Origin: Bacteroidales bacterium
Lineage (GTDB): Bacteria; Bacteroidota; Bacteroidia; Bacteroidales; P3
Direction: 5' to 3'
NCBI GenBank assembly: GCA_017429685.1
Contig: JAFROL010000029.1
Span: 62,001-126,000 of the forward strand
Length of the DNA stretch: 64,000 nucleotides
In this document: positions 16,037 to 25,063 of the stretch, piece by piece
Position numbering within the stretch: the stretch's first letter is position 1
How the letters are laid out: each line of letters begins with the position of its first letter
Translations under genes and position numbers: made by a program
The notes under the pieces: model-generated
The model's input: only the letters and a program-made list of their open reading frames with translations
What the model was told of the DNA's origin: nothing
The model's database searches: none

Positions 16037-17422
16037 TTGCCTTCCCTTGATGCCAAATATATTGAAATGACGCAAACACCAGTCCCAAGGCTGGTGTTGC
16101 GGCTGGCCATACCCTCGATGGTCAGTATGGTCGTCACTGCGCTCTATAACGTGGTCGATGCCGCTTTTGTCGGGCATCTGTCGACAGAGGCTACTGCTGG
16201 CATCGGCATCTCGTTCGCCTATATGACCTTCATCCAAGCTATCGGATTCTTTTTTGGCCACGGGTCGGGCAACCACATCTCGCGTGCGCTGGGTGCGCGA
16301 CGCTACGACGACGCCGAGGTTATGGCCTCCGTCGGTTTTTTCACCCCCCTGCTGGTGGGCGTCGTTGCCGCATTGGTCGGACTGCCCTTGCTGCCGCAGC
16401 TCGTGGTGCTTCTCGGTGCTCCGCCCGACGTCGTGCCATATGCCTGCAACTACTTGCGCTACATATTGATAGCCTCGCCCTTTATGATGTCGGCGCTGAC
16501 GCTCAACAACCAGCTGCGACTCGAGGGCAACGCCCGCTTCGGAATGGTGGGCATCGTCAGTGGCGCTCTGCTCAACATCGCACTCGACCCGCTGCTCATC
16601 TTCGCACTCGACCTTGGTGTGACGGGCGCGTCGCTCGCGACGGCTTTCAGCCAGTTCTTCGCCTGGTGCCTGCTCCTGCTGGGCACCACACGCGGCGACT
16701 CCGTGCACATACGCATAGCCTGCTTCCGCCCGTCGCTCTCCTGCTACGCCGAAATCATTGCCGGCGGACTGCCGTCGCTCTTCCGACAGGCCTTCAATTG
16801 CCTCTCTGTCATTATGCTTAACCACGCGGCGGCACATTATGCACCCGTGGGGCAGGACGCCTCGTCGGTGGCAGCCTTTGCCGTCGTGTCGCGCACCACG
16901 ATGTTCGCCTTCTCGCTTATTCTTGGTTTCACACAGGGCTTCCAGCCCGTCTGCGGTTTCAACTACGGAGCCCGCAAATACCGCCGTGTGCGCCAGTCGT
17001 ACCTGTTCGCCCTTTCCGTCTCGGCGGCGATGCTGACCCTGCTGTCGGCACTGGGATTCATCTTTGCGCCGCATATCGTCGCAGTGTTCCGCGACCAGGA
17101 CCCCGTTATGCTTGAAATTGGCACCGCTGCGCTGCGTTGGCAGTGTGTGGTTTTCCCCCTGTGCACTCTGAGCACAGCGACCAATATGCTCTTCCAAAAC
17201 ATTCGTATGACCTTCCCGGCGACGCTGCTCGCCATTGGACGCCAGGGACTTTTCTTTATCCCCGCCGTACTCATCCTGCCGCGCTTCTTCGGTCTGCAGG
17301 GCGTCGAAATGACTCAGGCCGTAGCCGACATATGCACCTTCCTCCTCTCGCTGCCCTTCGCCATCTGGATAGAACGCAAGTTGCTCGCGCAGGCTGTGGA
17401 AGAGGAAAAGGAAAAGCAGTGA
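16037..17422 (+). CDS. MATE-family efflux transporter
   Basis: A 461-residue integral membrane protein with about 12 hydrophobic segments in two related halves, typical of Na+- or H+-coupled multidrug exporters. Family marks are IPSMVSMVVTALYNVVDAAF at the first helix, followed by GHLSTEATAG, and LNNQLRLEGNARFGM between helices 4 and 5. The frame opens at TTG (16037); an ATG lies at 16067. I prefer the TTG because KYIEMTQTPVPRLVL before the first helix looks like the usual N-terminal amphipathic lead, but the shorter form of 451 residues is possible. Substrate unknown. Confidence 0.92.
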   Translation: MPSLDAKYIEMTQTPVPRLVLRLAIPSMVSMVVTALYNVVDAAFVGHLSTEATAGIGISFAYMTFIQAIGFFFGHGSGNHISRALGARRYDDAEVMASVGFFTPLLVGVVAALVGLPLLPQLVVLLGAPPDVVPYACNYLRYILIASPFMMSALTLNNQLRLEGNARFGMVGIVSGALLNIALDPLLIFALDLGVTGASLATAFSQFFAWCLLLLGTTRGDSVHIRIACFRPSLSCYAEIIAGGLPSLFRQAFNCLSVIMLNHAAAHYAPVGQDASSVAAFAVVSRTTMFAFSLILGFTQGFQPVCGFNYGARKYRRVRQSYLFALSVSAAMLTLLSALGFIFAPHIVAVFRDQDPVMLEIGTAALRWQCVVFPLCTLSTATNMLFQNIRMTFPATLLAIGRQGLFFIPAVLILPRFFGLQGVEMTQAVADICTFLLSLPFAIWIERKLLAQAVEEEKEKQ

Positions 17423-17508
17423 TGACGCTTCCAAGAACAGGAGCTTTGCATCACTGCTGTTATGTTTTTTCCACCAAGTGGACTGGCTTGTGGCCGTTTT
17501 GGTTTTCG

Positions 17509-18552
17509 TTACATCGGCATCTGCTGGCTTAGGCAGTGGAAGCTGCCGAGGCCCCAGATGATGTCGGTACTGTCGATGCCAACGATTTCCCGTTTTGGGA
17601 AGCATTCCTCAAGGATGTATGCTGCACGTGTGTCGTTGGGGCATTTGTAGGTGGGGAAGATGACGAGGCCGTTGCAGATGTAGAAGTTGGCGTATGATGC
17701 CGGCAGGCGCTGGCCTTCGTATTCCACCAGCGACGGCATAGGCAGCTCGACGACGGTGGGCTGCTTGCCGTTGGCCAGGCGGCAGCTGTTGAGGAGCTTG
17801 AGGTTGGCCTGCAAGGGAGCGTAGTTCTCGTCGTTGCGGTCTTCCTCGACGGCGGTGACGATGATGTCGTCGTCGACAAAGCGGCTCAGGTCGTCGACGT
17901 GGCCGTCGGTGTCGTCGCCGGCGATGCCGTCGCCGAGCCAGATGATGTTGTCGACGCCATAGTAGGCGCGCAGGTGCTCTTCTATCTGCTGTTGGCTGAG
18001 GTTGGGGTTGCGGTTGGGGTTAAGCAGGCAGGAGGTGGTGGTCAGCAGGTCGCCGCGTCCGTTGACGTCGATCGAGCCGCCTTCCATCACGATGCCGGGC
18101 TCAAACATCGTGATTCCAAGATGCTTGGCTATGTGTGCCGGTATCTGTGTGTCGAGTTCATAGGGATATTTGCCGCCCCAGGCGTTGTGGTTCCAGTTGA
18201 CGAGGGCGCGCATACCGGCCACTTTGTGGTTCAGGAGGAATGCAGGGCCGTGGTCGCGGCACCAGGCATCGTTGGTCGGGAAGCGGTGGAACTCGACGTT
18301 GACCATAAAGGCGCCAATCTCTTTGAGGGCGGCGCGGACGCGGTTCTCCATCTCTTCGTCCTGTACGTTGATGTGGACCGTTTCGACCTCGGTAAGGGTC
18401 TTGATAAACAGATGGTAGGACGGGAAAATGCTTTCAATCTTTCCCGGCCAGGAGTCTTCGTTGTGAGGGTAGCTGAGCCAAGTGGCTTCGTGTTGCTCCC
18501 ATTCGGCGGGCATATAGAATCCGCGGTCTTTGGGTGTTGGAGTTATTATCAT
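17509..18552 (-). CDS. aguA: Agmatine deiminase
   Basis: The 347-residue enzyme converts agmatine to N-carbamoylputrescine and ammonia. Conserved features are EWEQHEATWLSYPHNEDSWP near the N-terminus, the active-site segments NDAWCRDHGPAF (about 93-104) and GDDTDGHVDDLSRF, and the nucleophile C340 in GLGSFHCLSQQ. Its length fits the guanidino-modifying family. It lies 75 bp downstream of aguB, which performs the next step, so the two make putrescine together. The gap is filled by a spacer repeat that ends at the start codon. Confidence 0.95.
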   Translation of the reverse strand: MIITPTPKDRGFYMPAEWEQHEATWLSYPHNEDSWPGKIESIFPSYHLFIKTLTEVETVHINVQDEEMENRVRAALKEIGAFMVNVEFHRFPTNDAWCRDHGPAFLLNHKVAGMRALVNWNHNAWGGKYPYELDTQIPAHIAKHLGITMFEPGIVMEGGSIDVNGRGDLLTTTSCLLNPNRNPNLSQQQIEEHLRAYYGVDNIIWLGDGIAGDDTDGHVDDLSRFVDDDIIVTAVEEDRNDENYAPLQANLKLLNSCRLANGKQPTVVELPMPSLVEYEGQRLPASYANFYICNGLVIFPTYKCPNDTRAAYILEECFPKREIVGIDSTDIIWGLGSFHCLSQQMPM

Positions 18553-18553
18553 A

Positions 18554-18604
18554 ATGCGTTAGTGCGTTATTGCGTGAATGCGTTAGTGGCTGACGCAGTT
18601 GTCA
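18554..18604. repeat. Modular spacer repeat between aguB and aguA
   Basis: Read on the minus strand: TGCGTCAGCCACTAACGC core, then words ACGCATTCACGCAATAACGC and ACTAACGC running into the aguA ATG. Confidence 0.85.
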
Positions 18605-18627
18605 TTATCGTTGTTTACAGAAGATTG

Positions 18628-19494
18628 TCAGTCGATGTATCTGCGCAGTATCGGTTCGTAGCTGTCTATGCGGCGGTCGCGCAGGTAGGGCCAGTGGCGG
18701 CGGTATTTGTCGCTGTCGTCGAGGTCGAGCTCTTCGACGTGGATGCACTCTTCCAGGTGCGGACCCTGCCACAGGACACGGCCGAAGGCGTTGGTGACGA
18801 ACGAGCCGCCCCAGAACTGCATATCGCCCTCGCGGCCAGTGCGGTTCACGCTGACCACGGGCACTCCGTTGGCTACCGAGTGGCTGCGCTGTATGGTCTG
18901 CCAGGCTTGGTATTGCTCGTCGTTGGTGGCATCGTCCTGGTCGATGGCCCAGCCGATGGCGGTGGGGTAGAAGAGTATTTCGGCACCCATCAGGGCGGTG
19001 ATGCGCGATGCTTCGGGATACCACTGGTCCCAGCAGATAAGCACACCGATGCGAGCAAAACGGGTATGGAACACCTTGTAACCCAGGTCGCCGGGGGTGA
19101 AATAGAACTTCTCGTAGTAGCCCGGGTCGTCGGGGATATGCATCTTGCGGTATTTGCCCAGGTAGCTGCCGTCGGCGTCAATCACGGCGGTGGTGTTGTG
19201 GTATAGGCCTTCGGCGCGTTTTTCGAACATCGAACAGACGATGACGACGCCAAGCTCTTTGGCCAGAGCCATAAAATGCTGTGTGGTGGGTCCGTCGGGA
19301 ATGGGCTCGGCATAGCGGAAGTTGTGGTAGTCTTCGGTATCGCAGAAATAGAGCGATGCAAACAGCTCCTGAAGGCAGACAATCTGTGCACCTTCGGCGG
19401 CCAGCTGGCGCACCTTCTCGCTGTAGCGGGCTATGTTTTTTTCTTTGTCGGGTCCAGAGGTCATCTGGGCCAGTCCTACTTTTACTTTTCTCAT
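18628..19494 (-). CDS. aguB: N-carbamoylputrescine amidase
   Basis: This 288-residue nitrilase-superfamily enzyme hydrolyses N-carbamoylputrescine to putrescine, CO2 and ammonia. The catalytic triad is E43 (CLQELF), K117 (KYRKMHIPD) and C154 (LICWDQWYPE). Family-specific context is FYFTPGDLGYKVF before the cysteine and VNRTGREGDMQFWGGSF afterwards. It stands first in a two-gene unit with aguA. A speA arginine decarboxylase, needed to make agmatine, is not in the window. Confidence 0.95.
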   Translation of the reverse strand: MRKVKVGLAQMTSGPDKEKNIARYSEKVRQLAAEGAQIVCLQELFASLYFCDTEDYHNFRYAEPIPDGPTTQHFMALAKELGVVIVCSMFEKRAEGLYHNTTAVIDADGSYLGKYRKMHIPDDPGYYEKFYFTPGDLGYKVFHTRFARIGVLICWDQWYPEASRITALMGAEILFYPTAIGWAIDQDDATNDEQYQAWQTIQRSHSVANGVPVVSVNRTGREGDMQFWGGSFVTNAFGRVLWQGPHLEECIHVEELDLDDSDKYRRHWPYLRDRRIDSYEPILRRYID

Positions 19495-19499
19495 TGGTT

Positions 19500-19552
19500 G
19501 ATGGGTGTGAATGTGTTATTGCGTTAGTGCGTTATCGTGTCAGTGTGTCAAG
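19500..19552. repeat. Modular spacer repeat upstream of aguB
   Basis: On the minus strand: TTGACACACTGACACG, then ATAACGCACTAACGCAATAA and CACATTCACACCC. It begins on the stop codon of the upstream gene (TGA at 19548-19550) and ends 6 nt before the aguB start. Confidence 0.75.
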
Positions 19553-20303
19553 GGGTGGAATTAGGGTGGGGATTGAACACCCGTTCGTTGTTGCCGTTGA
19601 ACCATAGCGGTTGCTGCCATACAAGGCGCAGCCCGCAGCACTCAGGAGCTACGTTGTTCGACATAAGAGGTGATTTGGCTTTGATGACTGGCGTGCTGTA
19701 AGTCCTGCCGGCATAGAGTGTGCTGTTGCCGTCGGTGACAATCTCGGCCACATTGCCGTCCATATCGAAGATGCCCAACTCGTTGGGTATTAGCTTGCCG
19801 CCTTCGTGTACCTTCCCGCCGCTGTTGTGGGCTGTCCAGCCAACAAAATTGATATTGTTGCTTCCGGAATGCCGGTAGCCTTCGCTGAAAAGGCCTCCTT
19901 TGTAGGCGAATTGCCATTCTTCTATTGTCGGCAGACGCCACTCCTGCAGGATCCGGAACTGAATCTCGAAACAGAGCGAATCGGCACTTTCGCGGCTTAT
20001 ATTGGTCACGGGCAGCAGGGTGCCTTTCACCGCCGACGGATTGTGGCTCATATAGTAAATCCACAGGTCCTGCGAAACCTCCTGACAGGTTATCCAGAAT
20101 CCGTCGATTTGGTATATGGTGCCGTCGTTGACGGTGCTGTCGGTGGCAATGGTGTCGCCGGTGCATACCCACGTTGTCTCGTAGTAGTGCTTCCTTGTCT
20201 CGATACCGCTGCGTATCTCGGCCAGAGCGCGAGGCTGCGAGGTCGCTGCCATTGCGGGCAATAGCAGCAGTATTAGGATTATATGTCGCCGCGAGATGGG
20301 CAT
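19548..20303 (-). CDS. Secreted SUMF1/FGE-fold protein
   Basis: A 251-residue protein starting at MPISRRHIILILLLLPAMAA, a signal peptide. The remainder has the formylglycine-generating-enzyme-like C-type-lectin fold: FWITCQEVSQDLWIYYMSHN, WRLPTIEEWQFAYKGG, GSNNINFVGW, LGIFDMDGNVAEIV and a final CCGLRLVW. It lacks the CxxxC-type active-site pair of true FGE, so sulfatase activation is unlikely; binding or structural roles are more usual for this family. It is encoded 8 bp downstream of sppA on the same strand and so is probably cotranscribed. Confidence 0.85.
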   Translation of the reverse strand: MPISRRHIILILLLLPAMAATSQPRALAEIRSGIETRKHYYETTWVCTGDTIATDSTVNDGTIYQIDGFWITCQEVSQDLWIYYMSHNPSAVKGTLLPVTNISRESADSLCFEIQFRILQEWRLPTIEEWQFAYKGGLFSEGYRHSGSNNINFVGWTAHNSGGKVHEGGKLIPNELGIFDMDGNVAEIVTDGNSTLYAGRTYSTPVIKAKSPLMSNNVAPECCGLRLVWQQPLWFNGNNERVFNPHPNSTP

Positions 20304-20311
20304 TGTGTTCT

Positions 20312-22102
20312 TCAGTCTTCGATTATAAAGAATTCTACACGGGCCTGAAGTCCGCGGGTGTCGCAAATGCGGTTCAATGTTTCGACCATCACGTTGCCGC
20401 GCATCCACACACCGTCGCCGTAGCGTATTTCGTCATATTTTATAGTCCCGGGCAGCTGTTTGCCTCGGTTCATCAGTTCGTTGAGCATACCGTCCTTTGC
20501 TGGGAAATCGACAACGGTGTAGTTCTCGATGCCTGCGCTGTCGGCGGCAATGCTGATGGCGTCGTCCAGTCCGCCCAAGGCATCCACAAGCCCCAGTTTC
20601 AGTGCGTCGCGGCCGGTCCATACACGTCCGCGGGCGATGCTGTCGACAAAAGTGTTGCTCAGTCCGCGTCCCTTTGCTACGCGGTCGACAAAGACGGTAT
20701 AGAATTCTTCAACATTGCGCTGCATAAGTTCCAGCACCTTCGGCGACAGCGGACGTAAAACGCTGAGCGCTGTCGAGTTGGCGTTGGTGTTCACCGTGTC
20801 GGTGGTGATGCCAAGGTATTTCTTCAGTGTGCCGCCAATCTCGGGCAGCGTGGCAAAGACACCGATGCTTCCCGTCACCGTTGTGGGTTCGGCCACGATA
20901 AAGTTGGCGTTGCACGAAATCTCATATCCTGCCGATGCTGCCACATCGCCCATCGAGACTATGACGGGCTTTTTCTCCTTGGCGCGCATCACGGCGTTGG
21001 TCATAATCTCCGATGCCGTCACCTGTCCTCCTGGCGAGTTGACGCGCAACACGATGGCTTTCACCTTCTCGTCGGCAGCGGCGGCATCGAGTGCTCTGGT
21101 GATTTTGTCCGAATAGACTGCTGTGCCGTAGCCTGTGCCGTCCACAACGTCGCCTTCGGCATAGATGACGGCAATCTGCTGCTTGTCAAGAATGTTGGGC
21201 TTGATGCCCTTGGCATATTCGCCCAATTCGACAATGTTTTTGCTGCCATAGCTCTTCTCTATCGAGGTCTTGATGCTGTTCTCGAAACAGAGACGGTCCA
21301 CCAGCCCGTTGGCGACAGCATCCTCGGGCAGGCAGCCTGCCAGGTTGTCGGCCAGCTCGTTGAGCCGTTCTGTGCTGATGTCGCGAGCGTCGCCAATCTG
21401 AGCCACTGCATATTCCCATATGCTGAAGATGTATTCCTTGATCTGCTGGCGGTTGGCATCGCTCATATGATCCATCGTGTATGTCTCGCCGGCGCTCTTG
21501 AAGCTGTTGCTTCGTGGCCTAACCAGCGTCATCTTTACCGCCATTTTGTCTAACAACTGCTTGAAAAACATACTCTCGGCACCAATGCCGCGAAATTCCA
21601 CCAATCCCGAGGGGTTCAGGTAGATGCTGTCGGCTATCGAAGCGACAAAATATCCGCCTTGCGAATATCCGTCAGCGTATACCAGCACCGGCTTCTCGCT
21701 GTCGCGGAATGCTTTAAGCGCCTGGCGCAACTCCTCGCATCTGCCCCACGAATAGGGGAACGAGGTGCCCATATACAGGTATATGCCTTTGATTTTGTCG
21801 TCGTTGGCAGCTTTCGAGATGCTGCGCAGTATGTCGACGAAACCGACGCTGCTGCCGTCGCTCAGTATCGACTCGAGTTCGCTTGTCGAGCGCTCGTTGA
21901 CGGGCTTTGTCAGGTCTATCCTCAAAAAACTGTTGTCCGCAACAACCGGAACACTCTCGCTGCTCATCGACCCGATGATGCCCATCAGGACGAGCAGTTT
22001 GAACAAACCGATGACCATCAGCACTATCAGCGTGCCTACGCCCGAAGCGAGCATTATTTTCCCGAACGTCGGGTTTTTCTTCTCTTTTTTGTTTTCAGTC
22101 AT
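20312..22102 (-). CDS. sppA: Signal peptide peptidase SppA, long form
   Basis: A 596-residue membrane-anchored serine protease (family S49) with two tandem domains, as in the 67-kDa enzyme that degrades cleaved signal peptides. One transmembrane helix lies at about 17-43. The catalytic dyad is present across the domains: K202 in the N-terminal domain (SNSFKSAGETYT) and S390 in the C-terminal domain (GDVAASAGYEIS). Other conserved pieces are VLRVNSPGGQVTASE and EPTTVTGSIGVF. It is divergent from the S41 protease gene, sharing a 113-bp spacer with an inverted repeat. Confidence 0.95.
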   Translation of the reverse strand: MTENKKEKKNPTFGKIMLASGVGTLIVLMVIGLFKLLVLMGIIGSMSSESVPVVADNSFLRIDLTKPVNERSTSELESILSDGSSVGFVDILRSISKAANDDKIKGIYLYMGTSFPYSWGRCEELRQALKAFRDSEKPVLVYADGYSQGGYFVASIADSIYLNPSGLVEFRGIGAESMFFKQLLDKMAVKMTLVRPRSNSFKSAGETYTMDHMSDANRQQIKEYIFSIWEYAVAQIGDARDISTERLNELADNLAGCLPEDAVANGLVDRLCFENSIKTSIEKSYGSKNIVELGEYAKGIKPNILDKQQIAVIYAEGDVVDGTGYGTAVYSDKITRALDAAAADEKVKAIVLRVNSPGGQVTASEIMTNAVMRAKEKKPVIVSMGDVAASAGYEISCNANFIVAEPTTVTGSIGVFATLPEIGGTLKKYLGITTDTVNTNANSTALSVLRPLSPKVLELMQRNVEEFYTVFVDRVAKGRGLSNTFVDSIARGRVWTGRDALKLGLVDALGGLDDAISIAADSAGIENYTVVDFPAKDGMLNELMNRGKQLPGTIKYDEIRYGDGVWMRGNVMVETLNRICDTRGLQARVEFFIIED

Positions 22103-22145
22103 TGTGTAAACATTAAAAACCTATTTATAACGTACGCATACAATA

Positions 22146-22170
22146 AATATTTTGTCGGGCGCAAAATATT
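22146..22170. promoter_or_regulatory. Inverted repeat between divergent protease genes, possible operator
   Basis: AATATTTTG (22146-22154), a 7-nt loop TCGGGCG, and CAAAATATT (22162-22170) form a perfect 9-bp dyad midway between sppA and the S41 gene. Each arm also resembles a degenerate -7 element, so it may instead be two abutting divergent promoters. Confidence 0.45.
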
Positions 22171-22215
22171 CTTTCCCCTTTTGCGTTTACCGTCCGGATC
22201 CACACAATTCAGACA

Positions 22216-23973
22216 ATGAAAAAAACTACACGCATACTCGCTCTTTCGGCACTCCTCGCCGCTATGCAGACATCCTTTTTCGCCTCCGACGCCTGTGCTC
22301 AGGCCGACTCGTCGCACTTCCGCCGTATCGAGCAGGTGAACAAATATATTGAAGACAACTACGTCGAAGAACCCGACTATCAGAAAATAACCGAGAAAGC
22401 CGTCTCGTCGATGCTTGCCGAACTCGACCCGCACAGCATCTACATCCCCGCACGCGACGTGCAGCGCACCAACGAAGGGCTTCAAGCCAATTTCGAAGGC
22501 GTAGGCATCGCCTTCCAGATTGTCGACGACACCATCTCGGTCACCGAAGTCATCGTCGGTGGCCCTTCCGAAAAGGTGGGCCTCCAAATCGGCGACAAGC
22601 TGCTCAAGGTCGACGACACTGTGGCCACTTTCAAGGGCGTAAACAACCGCTTCGTGTTCAACCATCTGCGTGGCAAGAAGGGCACCGAGGTGCGCCTCTC
22701 CGTCAAGCGGCAGGGCGTTGCCGACCCGCTGCAGTTCACCATCGTCCGCGACAAGGTGCCGATCTATTCGGTCGACACATATTTTATGATCGACGACGAG
22801 GTCGGATTCATCCGTCTGTCGCGCTTCGCACGAACCTCGACCAAAGAGGTGCGCGACGCCATCGGCAAACTTAAGCGCCAGGGAATGAAGCGGCTCATTT
22901 TCGACCTCAGGGGCAATTCCGGCGGCTATCTCGACATAGCCTGCGGCATCGCCAACGAGTTCCTCAGCGAACACAAGCTCATCGTCTACACCGAGGGCCT
23001 GAAGTCGCCGCGACAGAACTTCTCTTCGCATCGCTACGGCACCTACACCAAGGGACCGCTGGTCATCCTCATCGACGAGTTTTCGGCATCGGCCTCCGAG
23101 ATTGTGTCGGGAGCCGTCCAGGACTGGGACCGCGGCACTATCGTCGGACGGCGCTCCTTCGGTAAAGGCCTCGTGCAGCGTATGTTCGAAATCTACGACG
23201 GCGCGCAGATCCGACTCACCACAGCACGCTACTACACCCCCTCCGGACGCTGCATTCAGAAGTCCTACGACGAGGGCACCGAAGCCTACCATCGCGAGCT
23301 GCAGCGCCGCTACGAGCAGGGCGAGCTGGTCCATCCCGATTCGACGGGCTATCCCGACTCGCTCAAGTTCTACACCTCCACGGGCCGCGTCGTTTATGGC
23401 GGGGGCGGCATTATGCCCGACATCTTTGTCCCGATGGACACGGTCCGCCTCTCCGACTATTTCCTCTCCCTGCGCTCCGCGGGGATCTTCAACACCTATG
23501 CCCTCAACTTCGCCGACGCACACCGCTCCGACACGCTCTTCGCCGACTTCGACCGTTTCCTGCTGCATTACGACTCCGCCGCAGTGATGCGCGATTTCGC
23601 GGATTATGCCGTATCCAAGAACATCGTGCGAAGCGATGTCAAAGGCGAGTGGGTGGCTTCGTGGATGAACGAGATGGCGCGCAAAAGCGTCACCGACAGC
23701 AACCACACAATCCACGCCTCGAACTATGAGGACTATCTGAACCAGCTGCTGAAGGACACCACCTTCCTCGACCGCCTCGCCGACAAGGCACGCAGCGAGG
23801 ACCAGCGCAGCGCCCTCATCAACCGCCACAGCGACACATATATGGGCTATATGCTTAAGGCACTGATTGCCCGCAATCTGTACGGCATCGAATACTACTA
23901 CCGCGTGATGCGCAGCTACGACCAGGGCCTCCAGCAAGCCATCAAGGCCGTCAAACAAATCGCCGTCGATTGA
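22216..23973 (+). CDS. S41-family C-terminal processing peptidase with PDZ domain
   Basis: A 585-residue secreted protease with a signal peptide (about 1-28, ending ACAQA). A helical N-terminal part is followed by a PDZ domain (about 88-170; GVGIAFQIVDDTISV, PSEKVGLQIGDKLLKVDD) and the S41 core, with FDLRGNSGGYLD, catalytic S292 in EFSASASEIVSGA and K317 in RRSFGKGLVQ. This is the CtpA/Prc layout. A C-terminal region of about 200 residues is helical. It probably trims or degrades periplasmic proteins. Confidence 0.94.
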   Translation: MKKTTRILALSALLAAMQTSFFASDACAQADSSHFRRIEQVNKYIEDNYVEEPDYQKITEKAVSSMLAELDPHSIYIPARDVQRTNEGLQANFEGVGIAFQIVDDTISVTEVIVGGPSEKVGLQIGDKLLKVDDTVATFKGVNNRFVFNHLRGKKGTEVRLSVKRQGVADPLQFTIVRDKVPIYSVDTYFMIDDEVGFIRLSRFARTSTKEVRDAIGKLKRQGMKRLIFDLRGNSGGYLDIACGIANEFLSEHKLIVYTEGLKSPRQNFSSHRYGTYTKGPLVILIDEFSASASEIVSGAVQDWDRGTIVGRRSFGKGLVQRMFEIYDGAQIRLTTARYYTPSGRCIQKSYDEGTEAYHRELQRRYEQGELVHPDSTGYPDSLKFYTSTGRVVYGGGGIMPDIFVPMDTVRLSDYFLSLRSAGIFNTYALNFADAHRSDTLFADFDRFLLHYDSAAVMRDFADYAVSKNIVRSDVKGEWVASWMNEMARKSVTDSNHTIHASNYEDYLNQLLKDTTFLDRLADKARSEDQRSALINRHSDTYMGYMLKALIARNLYGIEYYYRVMRSYDQGLQQAIKAVKQIAVD

Positions 23974-23985
23974 AAACAATAATTC

Positions 23986-24084
23986 AATTCGTATAATTCG
24001 TAAAATTCGGCGAGGTATAATTCGTTGAGGTTTAATTCGGTGAGCGATGAGACACAATTCGTTTAATTCGGGGAGGGTCAATTG
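23986..24084. repeat. AATTCG-type tandem repeat overlapping a start codon
   Basis: The unit AATTCG with spacers (TATAATTCG, TTTAATTCGGTGAG, TTTAATTCGGGGAG) recurs about eight times. It fills the spacer and continues through the ATG at 24047, so it encodes the first residues RHNSFNSGR of the next protein. Confidence 0.85.
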
Positions 24085-24733
24085 GACTGTTGTCGGGGTG
24101 GTTGCGCTGCTCTGTGCCGTATCGCTGACGCTGTTTTTCGTTCTGCATTCGCGCAGCGATGCAGCCCGGCAGGAAGCCCAGCTGCGTCAGCAGCTCGAGG
24201 CCGACGCGGCCGAGGATCGCGCCGCCGCGACGGCCGCCGAAATTCTGTACTACGAGCAGGAGGCCGACGAATACATAGCCTCGTTGCCGGCCGACAAACA
24301 GCTGCTTGCCCGCGTCGTCGACAGCGCAAACCATTACATCGTCTACTTCGAGCGCAGCGAACACCCCTCGTGCTACCTCCTCGACCTCGAAAGCCACACC
24401 ACCTCGGTCCTCTTTGGCGGCGAGAACGGTTTCTATTGCGACACAAAACTGCTGATTGTAGGCACTATACACGACTGGATGCAGGTCGGCGACATCGTCT
24501 ATTTCGTCGCCGACAACCGTGCTCCCGAAGCCTCCGAGCATAACGCCGTCGTTGTCTTCTCGCTCAATCTGTCCAGCCACGCACTGCGCTATGTCGACAC
24601 CGGTTTCGAGGCCACTTTCATTCAGCCCGACCAGCTCCGCATCGGACACGCCACGTTGCTCTACTACAGCCTTTTCACAGGCGAAAACGTCTATGGCGAA
24701 ACCACCGTCACGCGACGCCTCCCTGACGAATAG
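24047..24733 (+). CDS. Membrane-anchored protein of unknown function
   Basis: A 228-residue protein with one hydrophobic helix at about 13-33 (WTVVGVVALLCAVSLTLFFV), a charged Ala/Glu-rich coiled stretch at 36-70 and an extracytoplasmic beta-rich domain (for example NHYIVYFERSEHPSCYLLDL and VGDIVYFVADN). I recognise no family. The first 12 residues come from the AATTCG repeat, so either the real start is a later codon or the repeat has been recruited; the only later internal start is far inside the protein, so the ATG at 24047 is retained. It is 73 bp downstream of the S41 protease. Confidence 0.65.
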   Translation: MRHNSFNSGRVNWTVVGVVALLCAVSLTLFFVLHSRSDAARQEAQLRQQLEADAAEDRAAATAAEILYYEQEADEYIASLPADKQLLARVVDSANHYIVYFERSEHPSCYLLDLESHTTSVLFGGENGFYCDTKLLIVGTIHDWMQVGDIVYFVADNRAPEASEHNAVVVFSLNLSSHALRYVDTGFEATFIQPDQLRIGHATLLYYSLFTGENVYGETTVTRRLPDE

Positions 24734-24817
24734 GCCGTCCCGCCACAAAACCGCGCCGCCAAGCCCTTCCCCTTTGCCACCCGACTGCCCCGCCTTTTGG
24801 CATACCGTTCGAAGGCA

Positions 24818-24864
24818 GTTCTTATATCGTTCTTATATCGGCAATATAAGAACGATATAAGAAC
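24818..24864. repeat. Perfect 21-bp inverted repeat built from an 11-bp word
   Basis: The left arm (24818-24838) is GTTCTTATATC followed by GTTCTTATAT; the right arm (24844-24864) is its exact reverse complement; the loop is CGGCA. It lies in the 330-bp spacer before the arginine deiminase gene. The other contents of that spacer are a GC-rich stretch and the promoter at 24978. Confidence 0.95.
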
Positions 24865-24977
24865 TCAATGCAACCGGTATGGAAAAATGCCTCGCTGCCG
24901 GCTCGCCGGTCCGGTTGTGCCGCTATCTTTTTTTGCCTGTTTTTGGCGATTTCTGTACGTTTTTAAAAAATTATTTG

Positions 24978-24985
24978 TATATTTG
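24978..24985 (+). promoter_or_regulatory. Promoter -7 element for arginine deiminase
   Basis: TATATTTG matches TAnnTTTG, about 79 nt before the start codon. The -33 region (about 24952-24956, TCTGT) is weak. Confidence 0.55.
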
Positions 24986-25063
24986 CATTTCTGCTTTGTC
25001 TGTCGCGTGATGGCAATCGCTTTGGTTGCCAGCGCGATATGGCGAACATTTGAATTTTTGTAT

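Noticed and set aside
19548..20303. Second DGR target (FGE fold)
   Set aside because: Its C-terminus lacks the GGSW...GFRLA frame and the NNC codon pattern.
22099..24081. Minus-strand frame of 660 codons opposite the S41 protease
   Set aside because: The plus strand encodes a complete S41 protease with catalytic residues; the antisense product has no recognisable feature.
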